From: a virus | IMG/VR virus record: IMGVR_UViG_3300034198_005002 | Coordinates: 1-30,060 of that record | Length of the DNA stretch: 30,060 bases | Direction: 5' to 3' (one strand) | Shown here: positions 17,301 to 22,729 of the stretch, piece by piece | How positions within the stretch are numbered: position 1 is the stretch's first letter | How the letters are laid out: each line of letters opens with the position of its first letter | The notes under the pieces: model-generated | The model's database searches: none | What the model saw: only the letters and a program-made list of their open reading frames with translations | What the model was told of the DNA's origin: nothing | Made by a program: the position numbers and the translations under genes

Positions 17301-19712
17301 GAGAATGATGATGCAGAGGCCATTCTTGATGACTTCAAAAGCAGGGGCTTATACAAAACACTGTCCATTTTGGATAGGGACTATATCCGTCCCCTGATTG
17401 AAAATGATCTTGATGAACGTCTTGCTGCTGGTCTGCTGACACAAGATCAATACGATGATTATACAAAACCTTACGATGAAGGTGGATATGATCACTATGT
17501 GCCGTTGCGCGGTTATGCCGAGCAGGATGCAGACGCAAAAGAAAATATTAGTAGGCTTGGCCGTGGGTTCAGCGTATCAGGCAAGGAATATAAGGCTGCT
17601 ATGGGCCGCAAGAGCGAAGCCTATAATCCATTCCAGAACCTGATCCAGCAGCGTATGGATGGCATCGTTCGTCAGGAAAAGAACAGGGTTGACCGCGCTC
17701 TTTATCTCCTGATCAAGAACCATCCAAATGTAGATTTTGCGGAGATCCTCGACAGCAAAAATATGCCGATGGTCAAATACCTTGCGGCAGATGGCACTGT
17801 CCGTCAGCGTCCTGATACCAGCATTTATCGGGCTGAAGTTACTATCCCGTTCAAGATCAGCGGTGAAAGCCGTTACATCGTGTTCAATGATGAGAACCCT
17901 GCAATGGTTCGCTTGGTCAAATCATTGAAGAATCTTCCAAATGATTCGCCATCGAAGCTGGCCAAATTCACGTTTGAGATTGGCCGCTTCATGTCAAAGA
18001 TCAATACAGCATGGGTTCCAGACTTCTTCCTAACCAACTTCCCACGCGATTTGCAGGACGCAATGATTGCCCTGTATGGAACCAAGGAAGGGTTCGCCAC
18101 CAACTTCATGACTGAACTGGCTGGTGCAGGGAAGATCATTGCCAAAGCCGAAACGGTTGGCGGGTTAAGCACACAAGACAAAGCTCTTTATGATGAGTGG
18201 GTCTTAAGCGGTGGCCGCTTGGAGTATGGTGGCTTTGAAAACTTAGATAAGGTTCAGAGCAAAATCAGCCGTGAAATGTTCAAAGCCTTCTATGACAAGA
18301 AAACTGTCAACGAGAAGATCATGAACGGCATGATGGAGTCTGGGCGTCTAACCATTGCAGCTTTGGAAAAGACAAACCAGATCTTTGAAAACACCGTTCG
18401 CTTTGCCGTCTATCTTGCAGCTCGGAAGGGTGGATATACAAAGGGACAGGCTGCTGATCTGTCTCTCAACGCCACTGTTAACTTCCAGAAGAAGGGCGCA
18501 TGGATGCCGGGCCTTAACGCCATCAAGCCGTTCTTGTCGGCTGGTGTTGGTGGTATCCGCAACTTTGCGCGGCTCTTGATGTCCAAGAGGTTCCGTAGGG
18601 CTTTGTATGGAATAATTTTCTTAGCTTTCCTGACTGGCCTTCTTGGCGTCTGGATGAATGATGATGACGAAAATGAACCCGGCAAAAACACTTACTACAC
18701 TCAGGTTAAAGGCTGGGAACGCTCGAAGAATGTCATCATCCCAATCAAGAACAAGGATGGAGGCTTCTACAAATTTAATCTTGGCTTCTTGCTCAACTCA
18801 GCATGGAACATCGGCGACTATATGGCGGCGGTGTCCACTGGGAACATGACACCGAACGAAGCAGCGGTTGAAATTGCTGCAAGTGCGGTTGATTCATTCA
18901 ACCCAATGAGCCAAGGATCTTTCTGGTCTGCAATCTTGCCACTTGGTGTTCAGCAAATCGTGCAGCTCTCTGTCAACAAGGATGCTTTTGGCAATCGCAT
19001 CCACCCAGAGGCAGGGACAAAGAACGCAGAGAAGCCAGCATCTGAGCAATATTCCAGCAAAACTCCAAACTGGACGGTTGATCTTGCAAGCTGGCTGAAC
19101 CGGATGACTGGTGGCGATGAGTTCGAGAAGGGTAAAATTGATCTTTATCCGGGAACCATTGACTATTGGGCAAAGAGCCTTGCTGGTCAGACTGGTCAGT
19201 TTGTTCAACGCACATACAAGTCTATCAATGAAGGTCTTGAAGGAATCCCAACTCCCTTTGAAGAATCTCCGCTGCTTCGGCGTCTTGTTACAAAATCAGC
19301 TGGCATCAATGAAGGTGCTTACTATGACAAGCGCAAAGAGATCTTCGCCAAAGAGCAGCTGCTCAACAGCGCATGGGAGGAACTTCATACAAGCGGAAGC
19401 CCTGCGGCAGAGCGCAAGGTTGATCAGCTGACCGAAGAACTTGGGATGAGGACATCTGGCAATAGCCTTGTTCGCAAGAACAGCCTCCCAGATATTATTC
19501 GGAAGAATGATCAGGTTCTCAATGATATGCGTGATACCATCGCCAACATCAAAGGAGACGATACACTGTCTCCTCTGGCGAAGAAGAAGCAGATCACCGA
19601 GATCGAGGATACGATGAAGGAACAGATGGGGGCGACTCGGTATGCCATCAATTCGATGAAGAATGTCGAGAAGTCCCCGCTGCAAAGGCTGAAAGAAGCC
19701 TACAGCAGATAA
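8391..19712 (+). CDS. Giant polyvalent protein: DNA methyltransferase, DarB/Strawberry-notch-like helicase, HEXXH zincin and LPD38-like region
   Basis: A single uninterrupted 3773-codon frame. In order: a Pro/Gly-rich N-terminus with a Gly/Ala hydrophobic stretch (about 139-190); Pro/Thr/Glu-rich linkers (about 300-350, 515-570, 907-967); an amino-methyltransferase domain with LEPTAGNGAL (1108-1117) and NPPFG (1168-1172); an SF2 ATPase of the Strawberry-notch type with Walker A GDQTGIGKG (1496-1504), DESH (1634-1637) and C-terminal LGRVHRTGQ (2046-2054); an HEAWH zinc-protease motif (2707-2711), with Glu2754 in EQDAYAMGMF a candidate third ligand; and a C-terminal LPD38-like region (DFFLTNFPRDLQDA near 3211, NATVNFQKKG near 3360) with a membrane segment near 3403-3423. 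The methyltransferase/helicase pair resembles DarB of phage P1, an ejected antirestriction protein. Position after the internal virion genes suggests packaging and ejection. Confidence 0.9.
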   Translation: MVELPSGWSASPPTAYLPERWSVNPPPAPPRRPTEQAEAPQAEAPSFTETMAQPPVAYDPMTGMPIPAAPSVENKPDLTTIPGVAYYSGAANLGSQDPADVAALQRDLDAIAKREAERAKNPTKFSKIEKEKGFIAAVQEDPGGFAKETGQSMVEGIVPMGAAIAGTMAGGPAGGAAVGAFSFGADAYARALIDQTRKRGGDLSDAEQFNAVYMKNKADIDAAAMKEAGISAAQGALYSMIPGGGGLKGMLGRVGVAYPSIGITGSGAKRWVNDEEPATGEEVLKEYLQGVATGLPFEAPGLLPNGGGRPKGPPSNRLLEGPQGGGRGPEGGAPPEGGPAGGGAAEQPQARNQSVTEAEILKGGQFSADDIAIMSPQERAATARDLAQQGVKPESLTTEEYNQIFKPRTTVEDLLDKTGSKKGFEERKKKETEERMTRQEIETKNEFFAVLKGDGLSAQEIGQLSWPEVAERVRDIRRRKADKPISLTPEEKIELNLPLTKADQKALDKKTPPSTPPAGVEGRGPETPPASVSPEGGTKPATQTQTSTDTGTTTTATATIEKPATDLDALAEQIRRQKENEERGGRPIDDVVNELPRDKDGNPDLAVLQDEIKKRTPNDRGNTPWENLAPWVQDDIIKGLQSLRPPVPEETTPPETPNVDEQKPTEKKLLTADLFNDITSKDPRIQSVEADGDEDYTVTLKDGFLFPNGTNTEYFAGPTHPSKTSDTVDSLQNSLSKITGAEKPSVKKPTAEPETTPVEHAFTFKTSKGSEYEMTTDGKTIRNKAPRPEHPGDEGIKPQSEKTVFLDRNGANALAPPDNKEWAIVDHNDGTATLVTKNPDGKWGASPSQSKVPYTNTPEIGKYPLELWKGEKTKVVDANGNVPSFFTTTHFGNEIVSVNQYAEMPEQQKPQGGKGETATPEEAAAPEETKPKEEEAVTPPTPPSEEEKPKPKEEVAEEEEAAPPAVEQHKVDYDFFGPNTNKIDHIAGTVYPYLQDGKESGLDFLQMGTLRNHPKIKGSSDKEIQEGVELALVVLARQVALNDPRLPQWMQADTPQGKFDVLQKVYDSQPKLTARTSESIANQAYSTPIPLAYVASRLAGVNWDKSVLEPTAGNGALVIEANPEHTTVNEINRVRRDNLKALGFTKIESKDASDYNFVRGKFDVVIANPPFGAVKAENGSTKSFNMDWVRNGYQTSEIDHAISHAALDHMDANGNAVLIIGSVHPMAVTDKARSDAYNGKAKREFFKSLYDNYNVTDHFTVAGKLYERQGAAWPVDVIVIKGKGKSALPLPAAKVPPLLTSWEQIKEKIPNESETTTVSAPSVSVSETGGEGAGTRAGSSGRPNVQGGNTNKPTKTETTEDIRGKLDVEQPESGLGVEPEEPEDGTSEQKSERFNKLANTKRAELKHEEETETQLPYIPKAQQSAGLGTLAPANMKSAMEYALDALEDKRGDIDAFVADRLKYKPEELEKYFSGEQIDALALAIDNLEKGAGFIIGDQTGIGKGRINAGIIRYALINKLTPIFVTERDNLYKDMWRDMSDDEGIGLPKYLGRDPKILMTNVSPPIDLDDKEDGKKLTTPPNQEKIFRDAIEAKKLPGYDIIFTTYSQMQTVKGQTTLRRDFLHSMASSSILILDESHNAGGAGAAARKEEGPLNRADFSRELAQLSQGTFYSSATFAKRPDVMDLYAKTDMGLAVGNIKDLPELLTRGGVPLMSVLSATLAKAGQYMRRERTFAGVKYDAKLVGVDEEIYNDFSRSMGLINTFSRYAKESAQLISEEVRADAESVSPDGSTGGAGAESTNFTSIMHNLINQLLLAMKAKPSVEIALKAIEDGQKPVLTVANTMETFLKKTADDLGLSIGDTVELTFGDLLLRYLDRTRTITIKPPYMKKGEKGRKHYLTDEDLGQWGVEAYDHARNLIESIDFGDLTISPIDFIKYGLEKKGYKVGEITGRQVILDYSGGDGKKRTGQNKFGAPVLATRPGNATTARGKNKTISDFNSGELDAIVINKSGSTGLSLHAKQGFKDVRQRHMIIVQPNENIDTHMQTLGRVHRTGQVIVPEYTQMVADIPAEKRPAAVLAKKMASLNAITTSARKSALTAENIPDFLNEYGDLVAYQFMQDNPEIPIRLDIDIRENYEGDRRQGVQQDVENLMARLTGRIPLLEIHDQKAIYEDLEARYADLLAQLELQGISTLEAKSLDLKAKIIESAVARDSTGDSPFSDAVVYGLYNVNRLGKPITARDAINKVLDEQGMGSFAQQVSFPKVSFKKFDLKDVSGWSDEDYLTKAQAFERNDVTALNDLNNMFVKKHIDLIKEYREKFNGYVKESLDDLKDPDSKTRVKDKLDTQERFFLAFAKMLVPGRRVRVTLPSGETGQSLIVGFKTSDRSMNPFVPSNWTVTLAFPSGSPIMNIKLSQMQAGGESEERVVINDLDRNRVTDKAESFVETFDMLAKGGAKERRVIISGNILAGFDINRGQGQIINFTTEDGSIKQGILLPRKIKSLEDALKITKTKIKTVADLKAAVNSAPKKFIVSSDDASVLIKQEYTGYQVSVNSAKSKGGAYYLDGKLREILGGSGFYSNGRKMTTPYISRDKADQFFERILEIGANFEGAANVNKTSYSVLRPALKTETAHVIPEAYKEFEGIIKRTLGEKARVTFVDQIKITDSQAAMDSGGELDDFASGSHDRLTNMIYLATSLEHGASLPDATYHEAWHSLEDKLTPEERKIIADARPENNRLVARYYGVPLEKIEALSTSEQDAYAMGMFGAKTDDNMPTGGMGRDLWNVFHKVWMTYRRFRNVVNKLFGKKSMDSIFNDFYVGGMADRLDMEADVMADKMGVKTSDLAYMALRQKKKVQPSYEVHEDTLKSELMYGLVNKYNDISMIQRAIEKARGSKLPETMDVEMATGLFNNRVIARQEQVWDKELQPLLDEMAKLKLNEDDLARFLYARHAPERNAKMAKRDPVRFPHGGSGMENDDAEAILDDFKSRGLYKTLSILDRDYIRPLIENDLDERLAAGLLTQDQYDDYTKPYDEGGYDHYVPLRGYAEQDADAKENISRLGRGFSVSGKEYKAAMGRKSEAYNPFQNLIQQRMDGIVRQEKNRVDRALYLLIKNHPNVDFAEILDSKNMPMVKYLAADGTVRQRPDTSIYRAEVTIPFKISGESRYIVFNDENPAMVRLVKSLKNLPNDSPSKLAKFTFEIGRFMSKINTAWVPDFFLTNFPRDLQDAMIALYGTKEGFATNFMTELAGAGKIIAKAETVGGLSTQDKALYDEWVLSGGRLEYGGFENLDKVQSKISREMFKAFYDKKTVNEKIMNGMMESGRLTIAALEKTNQIFENTVRFAVYLAARKGGYTKGQAADLSLNATVNFQKKGAWMPGLNAIKPFLSAGVGGIRNFARLLMSKRFRRALYGIIFLAFLTGLLGVWMNDDDENEPGKNTYYTQVKGWERSKNVIIPIKNKDGGFYKFNLGFLLNSAWNIGDYMAAVSTGNMTPNEAAVEIAASAVDSFNPMSQGSFWSAILPLGVQQIVQLSVNKDAFGNRIHPEAGTKNAEKPASEQYSSKTPNWTVDLASWLNRMTGGDEFEKGKIDLYPGTIDYWAKSLAGQTGQFVQRTYKSINEGLEGIPTPFEESPLLRRLVTKSAGINEGAYYDKRKEIFAKEQLLNSAWEELHTSGSPAAERKVDQLTEELGMRTSGNSLVRKNSLPDIIRKNDQVLNDMRDTIANIKGDDTLSPLAKKKQITEIEDTMKEQMGATRYAINSMKNVEKSPLQRLKEAYSR

Positions 19713-19716
19713 AAAT

Positions 19717-19750
19717 AAACCCCCGTCAGGATACGCCCGACGGGGGTTTT
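19717..19750. terminator. Bidirectional intrinsic terminator after the late operon
   Basis: A perfect 11-bp inverted repeat, AAACCCCCGTC (19717-19727) and GACGGGGGTTT (19739-19749), encloses an 11-base loop and is followed by a T run on the plus strand. On the minus strand the same stem is followed by TTTATTTTT. It lies 5 bases after the stop of the giant gene and 29 bases from the end of the minus-strand gene at 19779, so it can end transcription from both converging operons. Confidence 0.92.
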
Positions 19751-19778
19751 GCGCATTATAGGCTATGCCTTGAGTGCA

Positions 19779-20054
19779 TTATAACTCAATTAGGGCATAA
19801 AAGTAAACTGGACGGCCTCTGGATGCCTTTTTAGGGTCTGTCGGCTGTCGTTTAGCAAGCCCAGCCCCGCAAAGATCGCGGAGCCGTTTGGATATAGCCT
19901 GACGGCTTAACCCCTTTATGTGTGGTTTTGCATCGGTGACACAGAAGGGTGCGCCACCGAACGCATCATAGAGAGCCAGATAATCTCGGATGTGCGTAAC
20001 AGTAGGGTCTAAGTCTAGAGCCTTACGGACGATTTCGAGATCTAGCTTGTGCAT
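19779..20054 (-). CDS. Winged helix-turn-helix DNA-binding protein (91 aa)
   Basis: A small basic protein with helices in the first 55 residues and a recognition-type segment LSRQAISKRLRDLCGAGLAKRQ, followed by GRPVYFYAL. This reads as a helix-turn-helix plus wing of the MarR/ArsR-like kind, where the wing hairpin carries the GRPVYFYAL strand. It is the last gene of the leftward operon and overlaps the possible lipoprotein gene by 32 bases; only a weak, distant GGAAAG precedes its ATG, so coupling is likely. It is a candidate repressor or activator of the divergent control region at 22646-22745, but that target is inference. Family membership is judged from the pattern alone. Confidence 0.65.
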   Translation of the reverse strand: MHKLDLEIVRKALDLDPTVTHIRDYLALYDAFGGAPFCVTDAKPHIKGLSRQAISKRLRDLCGAGLAKRQPTDPKKASRGRPVYFYALIEL

Positions 20055-20196
20055 CTTTGGGTATGCTTTCCGGTTTGATTAGAGGATCGCGCTGCTGCTT
20101 TGCACTGTCGTAAACGACGATGGAGCATCCGGCGGAGAAGCATCCAACCATGATGGCCGCAGCGGCAAGTAATGCTTTATATCCTGAGTGCGCCAT
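20023..20196 (-). CDS. Possible small lipoprotein, overlapping both neighbours (57 aa)
   Basis: A short frame with ATG at 20196 and TAA at 20023-20025. The N-terminus has a positively charged start (HSGYK), a hydrophobic core ALLAAAAIMVGCF and a cysteine in SAGC at residue 24, which resembles a lipoprotein signal with cleavage before Cys24. The -3 position is Ser rather than the usual Leu, so the lipobox is imperfect; Cys19 is another option. The mature part is short, charged and proline-containing. AGGAG lies about 9 bases upstream, a better ribosome site than many accepted genes here. It lies largely inside the 3' part of the 87-aa gene in another frame, an arrangement like the o-spanin gene Rz1 inside Rz, although the host gene does not look like an i-spanin. 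Confidence 0.45.
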   Translation of the reverse strand: MAHSGYKALLAAAAIMVGCFSAGCSIVVYDSAKQQRDPLIKPESIPKDAQARSRNRP

Positions 20197-20342
20197 GATT
20201 CAAACTCCTGTGTTTTGTCATTGATGACAAGCCATTCCAAGGGCAGCTGAGACCCGTGGTTGATAACAAGAATAGCAATCGCTCTTCCGTTTGGGGTTCT
20301 GACAACCATTGATGGATTAAGCTGAAGCATTTTGGACCTCAT
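20079..20342 (-). CDS. Small protein of unknown function (83-87 aa)
   Basis: An unrecognised protein with a beta-rich first half (MVVRTPNGRAIAILVINHG, LEWLVINDKTQEFESW) and a low-complexity C-terminus rich in Pro, Ser and Ala. Two starts are possible: ATG at 20342, or ATG at 20330 with GAGGT 5 bases upstream, which I favour as giving the proper ribosome spacing. Either start overlaps the end of the DUF6378-like gene. The 3' half is overlapped in another frame by the possible lipoprotein gene, and the low-complexity tail may be a by-product of that constraint. I see no catalytic motif. Confidence 0.55.
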   Translation of the reverse strand: MRSKMLQLNPSMVVRTPNGRAIAILVINHGSQLPLEWLVINDKTQEFESWRTQDIKHYLPLRPSWLDASPPDAPSSFTTVQSSSAIL

Positions 20343-20649
20343 TCAGTTTGGCTTCGACTTCTGCGGTAAACGCATCGTTTGAACGTGATGGAATATCAAC
20401 CAGCTGTGCTGCAATAGCCTGATATGCAGCAGAGTCAACCCAAGAATCTTTATTGCTTGAGTCATGCGCCAAACGCGCTTGTTTAACAGCTGACATGATC
20501 AAAGCCACATCGTAGGGCGTGATGTTCTTGTTGGTGGTCACGCTGGCAATGATAGCAGCACGGGTAAAACTAGTTCTGATGTCACCATAGTCCTTGCCCC
20601 GTCCACTGATTGTCTGCTGTGCTGTGGCCAAAATTTCTTGCGTGTTCAT
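20317..20649 (-). CDS. DUF6378-like protein
   Basis: A 110-aa all-helical protein. Key segments are RGKDYGDIRTSFTRAA, TPYDVALIMSAVKQARLAHD and DSWVDSAAYQAIA, a pattern I associate with the DUF6378 family of phage proteins. These proteins carry conserved Asp/His/Lys residues and are usually encoded near nucleotide-metabolism or nuclease genes; their biochemical role is not established to my knowledge. The ATG at 20649 is chosen because it overlaps the stop of the HNH gene as TAATG and has AAAGGA 11 bases upstream; the frame extends further to 20700, but those residues overlap the HNH gene and look unlike the family. Confidence 0.7.
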   Translation of the reverse strand: MNTQEILATAQQTISGRGKDYGDIRTSFTRAAIIASVTTNKNITPYDVALIMSAVKQARLAHDSSNKDSWVDSAAYQAIAAQLVDIPSRSNDAFTAEVEAKLNEVQNASA

Positions 20650-21023
20650 TAATCTTGTTCCTTTCGTAGAACGACTTGTCCATTCATTTTCCGCTTCCAT
20701 TTGCTGTTCTTCCCAGCTGGAAGCGGCGTCCGTGACTGTTTTAATCCAAGAGTGTTCACCTTTTGACGTTTGGCTTTCGCCGCTGTCTGGTGGTCCACCT
20801 TCGTCTTTTCCGTTGCGCAGCCTATACAGGTTAACCTCACATTATCTTCAGTATCACTCCCACCTAGTTCCAAAGCTCGGACATGCTCAAAGATGAATTT
20901 GCCCGGCCTGAGCTTGACTTCGCACATCATGCACTTGCCATGCTCTCTCTCCCAAATTGATAATTTTACCCTTGGTGATAGCCTCCCCCGTTTGGTAGTT
21001 CCCATATCCTCAACTTCAGCCAT
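20649..21023 (-). CDS. HNH endonuclease
   Basis: A 124-aa nuclease. The HNH/zinc motif is clear: CMMC at residues 31-34, EH at 46-47 in FIFEHVRALELGG, Asn61 in TEDNVRLTC and a second cysteine pair at 66 and 69 followed by TEKTKVD. The two cysteine pairs would bind structural zinc, while His47 and Asn61 line the metal site. The usual Asp-His is Glu-His here. The basic C-terminus (KNSKWKRKMNGQVV) could bind DNA. The start overlaps the end of the preceding gene by 8 bases; a second ATG at codon 7 is possible. It may act as a homing-type or packaging-associated nuclease, or in degradation of host DNA; context favours DNA metabolism. Confidence 0.88.
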   Translation of the reverse strand: MAEVEDMGTTKRGRLSPRVKLSIWEREHGKCMMCEVKLRPGKFIFEHVRALELGGSDTEDNVRLTCIGCATEKTKVDHQTAAKAKRQKVNTLGLKQSRTPLPAGKNSKWKRKMNGQVVLRKEQD

Positions 21024-21480
21024 CTATCTTCTCCTGAAGTATCTGCATGTCTCTTAGTTCATGCTGCGGCAAGGTGTGCAAAGGGACACCATTGTCTGCC
21101 AGCTTTCTAGGCTCTGTCTTGTGTAGGATGCTCCCCCACTGCCAGCCAAGAAGGACTGCCCTGTCTGTTTCAACGAAATACCGAGCCAAACAGTAAATGT
21201 CTGCCTTGTTGCGCTTAGGCTCGGCAACAAGGTTATAAGGTTTTTTGCTGGTCTTGACGTTGATCGTATACCGACGGCCTTCAATTATAACAAAAGAATC
21301 CTCGCCGCCATCACCGAAAAACTTGGTCTCAAACGAGGGTAGGTTTCTGGTAAATTCACCCAAAGCAATTTCCCCTGCTATCCAAACGCGCACATAGTCA
21401 TCAGACCACACCCGCCCAGCAAAAGTAGGGTTGCGCTCCATATCGGCTTTGAGGCGAAAAACAATCTCTTCCTTGTTCAT
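21016..21480 (-). CDS. Putative PD-(D/E)XK nuclease-like protein (154 aa)
   Basis: The start at 21480 forms an ATGA overlap with the stop of the preceding gene; the longer in-frame extension upstream overlaps that gene and looks like non-coding composition (His/Asp rich). Residues 50-80 contain FETKFFGDGGEDSFVI and then YTINVKTSKKP, which follows the order of a PD-(D/E)XK core: an acidic residue (Asp61), a short beta hairpin, then N-V-K (74-76) in the place of E-X-K, followed by Thr-Ser. Glu37 could be the upstream helix glutamate. This arrangement occurs in restriction-like nucleases, but the Asn at the E/D position weakens the case. It could be a nuclease fold without activity. Confidence 0.55.
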   Translation of the reverse strand: MNKEEIVFRLKADMERNPTFAGRVWSDDYVRVWIAGEIALGEFTRNLPSFETKFFGDGGEDSFVIIEGRRYTINVKTSKKPYNLVAEPKRNKADIYCLARYFVETDRAVLLGWQWGSILHKTEPRKLADNGVPLHTLPQHELRDMQILQEKIDG

Positions 21481-21731
21481 TGCTGCATGGTCACGATGCA
21501 CTCGTTGAGCATCTTGCGCATGGTCTGAGCCAAGCTGGTGATGACAACCTGATGCTTCTGGGGAGGTATCGTTGTCGCAATGAGCGAAACCATCGTGATC
21601 AGACATGCCTCAATGACAAGATGATGCGGCATATCCTCGGTTGACTTGGCCAGCTCCGACACTGCTTTCAGCAGCTTTGTCCGTTCGCCCAAGTCTATAA
21701 TCTTATCCTGATCAAACATCTCACCGCTCAT
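21477..21731 (-). CDS. Small helical protein of unknown function (84 aa)
   Basis: The ATG at 21731 follows a strong GGAGG and overlaps the stop of the preceding tiny gene as ATGA. The protein is mostly alpha-helical, with an acidic start (MSGEMFDQDKIIDLGERTK), a central helix LLKAVSELAKSTEDM and a hydrophobic stretch ACLITMVSLIATTIP near residues 42-56 that might associate with a membrane, followed by a Gln/Thr-rich helix. I do not recognise the family. The pattern could also fit a small regulator that forms dimers. The frame extends upstream to 21785 but that part overlaps the 37-aa gene and is not supported. Confidence 0.6.
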   Translation of the reverse strand: MSGEMFDQDKIIDLGERTKLLKAVSELAKSTEDMPHHLVIEACLITMVSLIATTIPPQKHQVVITSLAQTMRKMLNECIVTMQQ

Positions 21732-21841
21732 AGCTTCCTCCAGTTTGTTACAACAATCTTCACCAACACCGCCGCACCAACCCATAACGTGACGAACAAT
21801 GGCGCGGCCATAAGGATCGTCAGCACATCAATCTCTGTCAT
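21728..21841 (-). CDS. 37-aa single-TM microprotein
   Basis: An ATG at 21841 overlaps the stop of the DUF1064 gene as ATGA, and the TGA at 21728-21730 overlaps the next ATG as ATGA, so the frame fits exactly between two coupled genes. The product is short: a polar start MTEIDV, one hydrophobic segment of about 22 residues (LTILMAAPLFVTLWVGAAV, then LVKIVV) and a basic end NWRKL. This is the layout of a one-pass inner membrane peptide with its C-terminus probably in the cytoplasm by the positive-inside rule. Function unknown. The overlap on both sides is the main evidence that it is real. Confidence 0.65.
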   Translation of the reverse strand: MTEIDVLTILMAAPLFVTLWVGAAVLVKIVVTNWRKL

Positions 21842-22215
21842 TTGATCAACACCGATACTTTTATGTTGTGATACATCTCAGCGGCCTTCTTGCGTAAGCG
21901 ATAAGCCGCATCCTTTGCAGTCCCAGAGGATTTCAGTTCCTCGATCACCTCTACGCCATCCTTTTTATAACGAAAGTCTGCCGTGTAGGTGCAGAACAAG
22001 CCTTCCTTGGTTCCGTCTTTGCTAGACAGCATCACCGGAAACTTAGGCTGCAACTCAAGATCCGATATGATCTGCGCCCTGATACCAACCTTTAGTTCGG
22101 CATAACGGTTCATCTCCTTTTTGGATGCGAACACATGGCCGTCCATTGTGCGAAGCTCTGGCGCAACAACACCGAATCGGTTTGCTGATTTGCGCTTACT
22201 CTGAAACCCAGTCAT
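21838..22215 (-). CDS. DUF1064 protein, PD-(D/E)XK nuclease-like
   Basis: A 125-aa protein with the DUF1064 order: FASKKEMNRYAELK (residues 29-42, Glu34), then a helix and LELQPKFPV, then TYTADFRYKKDG (Asp80) and VIEELKSSGT (Glu93, Lys95). Glu34, Asp80 and the E-L-K pair together match the PD-(D/E)XK active site found in this family, which is thought to be related to Holliday-junction-resolvase-like phage nucleases. The final helix (AAYRLRKKAAEMYHN) is typical. The start overlaps the DUF551-like gene stop as ATGA. It may resolve branched DNA during replication or recombination; that role is inferred. Confidence 0.8.
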   Translation of the reverse strand: MTGFQSKRKSANRFGVVAPELRTMDGHVFASKKEMNRYAELKVGIRAQIISDLELQPKFPVMLSSKDGTKEGLFCTYTADFRYKKDGVEVIEELKSSGTAKDAAYRLRKKAAEMYHNIKVSVLIK

Positions 22216-22514
22216 AGCGGTATCTCAATTTCTTCAGGGTCGGCTGGTCTCGGCATCCATTTGATCGGCTTCATGTCGCTCAGTATTTTATCCACCTCAC
22301 CCCAGCTCAACTGCCATGCGCCTTCCTCTTCGTCATACCATCCTTCTTGAATGGACCCAGAATATCTGGTCAACTTGAAGAACAGCAGGATCTCCGTTCC
22401 ATCCTTCGGTGCGGTATCCATAGGACGCCACATTTCAAGGGCTTCCCATGCTTCTCGGTGAAGAGGATCACCGTGGAATGAATGGGCTGACTTCAGTCTA
22501 TCAATAAGGTCCAT
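22212..22514 (-). CDS. DUF551-like protein
   Basis: A 100-aa protein. The segment WRPMDTAPKDGTEILLFF, then GWYDEEEGAWQ and PIKWMPRPADP, is the recurrent pattern of DUF551-type phage proteins, small beta-rich proteins of unknown function found in many phages and prophages. The N-terminal 28 residues (MDLIDRLKSAHSFHGDPL) are a helical addition. GAAAGGAA lies about 9 bases upstream of the ATG; the start overlaps the end of the 50-aa TM gene by 22 bases. It shares an ATGA junction with the DUF1064 gene. Confidence 0.75.
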   Translation of the reverse strand: MDLIDRLKSAHSFHGDPLHREAWEALEMWRPMDTAPKDGTEILLFFKLTRYSGSIQEGWYDEEEGAWQLSWGEVDKILSDMKPIKWMPRPADPEEIEIPL

Positions 22515-22645
22515 TGCGCTTTCCTTTCACATGCTGGATATTTTTTTGCAGTTATATCAACCAAGACAACAATGGTGATGGCGATAAATACAACCAATGC
22601 TGCGGCCACCAATGATAAAACAAGGGTCTCTACAAGTTTGAACAT
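22493..22645 (-). CDS. 50-aa single-TM microprotein, first gene of the leftward operon
   Basis: The ATG at 22645 has AGAGGT 6 bases upstream. The protein begins MFKLVETLVLSLVAAALVV and continues FIAITIVVLVD, a hydrophobic segment of about 22 residues (8-30), followed by a short basic/polar tail (ITAKKYPACERKAQ) ending at TGA 22493-22495. It is therefore a one-pass membrane peptide and the first gene after the divergent control region, so it would be transcribed first and probably early. The last part overlaps the next gene by 22 bases. A role in membrane alteration, such as superinfection exclusion, or in lysis timing is possible but not shown. Confidence 0.65.
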   Translation of the reverse strand: MFKLVETLVLSLVAAALVVFIAITIVVLVDITAKKYPACERKAQWTLLID

Positions 22646-22671
22646 TTTTTACCTCTGCCGCAAAAAGGCAC

Positions 22672-22729
22672 TTGATTTAAGAATTAAACTAGCATAAAAA
22701 AAATATATCGCAACCCCGCGATATGAAAA
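22672..22729. promoter_or_regulatory. Divergent promoter region with inverted-repeat operator candidate
   Basis: The AT-rich gap between the leftward and rightward operons contains a 7-bp inverted repeat, ATATCGC (22705-22711) and GCGATAT (22718-22724), with a 6-base spacer. A sigma70-like rightward promoter can be read as TTGATT (22672-22677), 17 bases, TAAAAA (22695-22700). On the minus strand TTTTCA (22724-22729), 16 bases, TATATT (22702-22707) places the repeat inside the promoter spacer. A TTTAAgaaTTAAA palindrome lies at 22676-22688. Promoter boxes in AT-rich DNA are weak evidence. On the minus strand the repeat is followed by a T run, so a leftward terminator is an alternative. Confidence 0.45.

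Noticed and set aside
20650-20700. Upstream extension of the DUF6378-like frame
   Set aside because: It overlaps the HNH gene, and the ATG at 20649 has AAAGGA and TAATG coupling.
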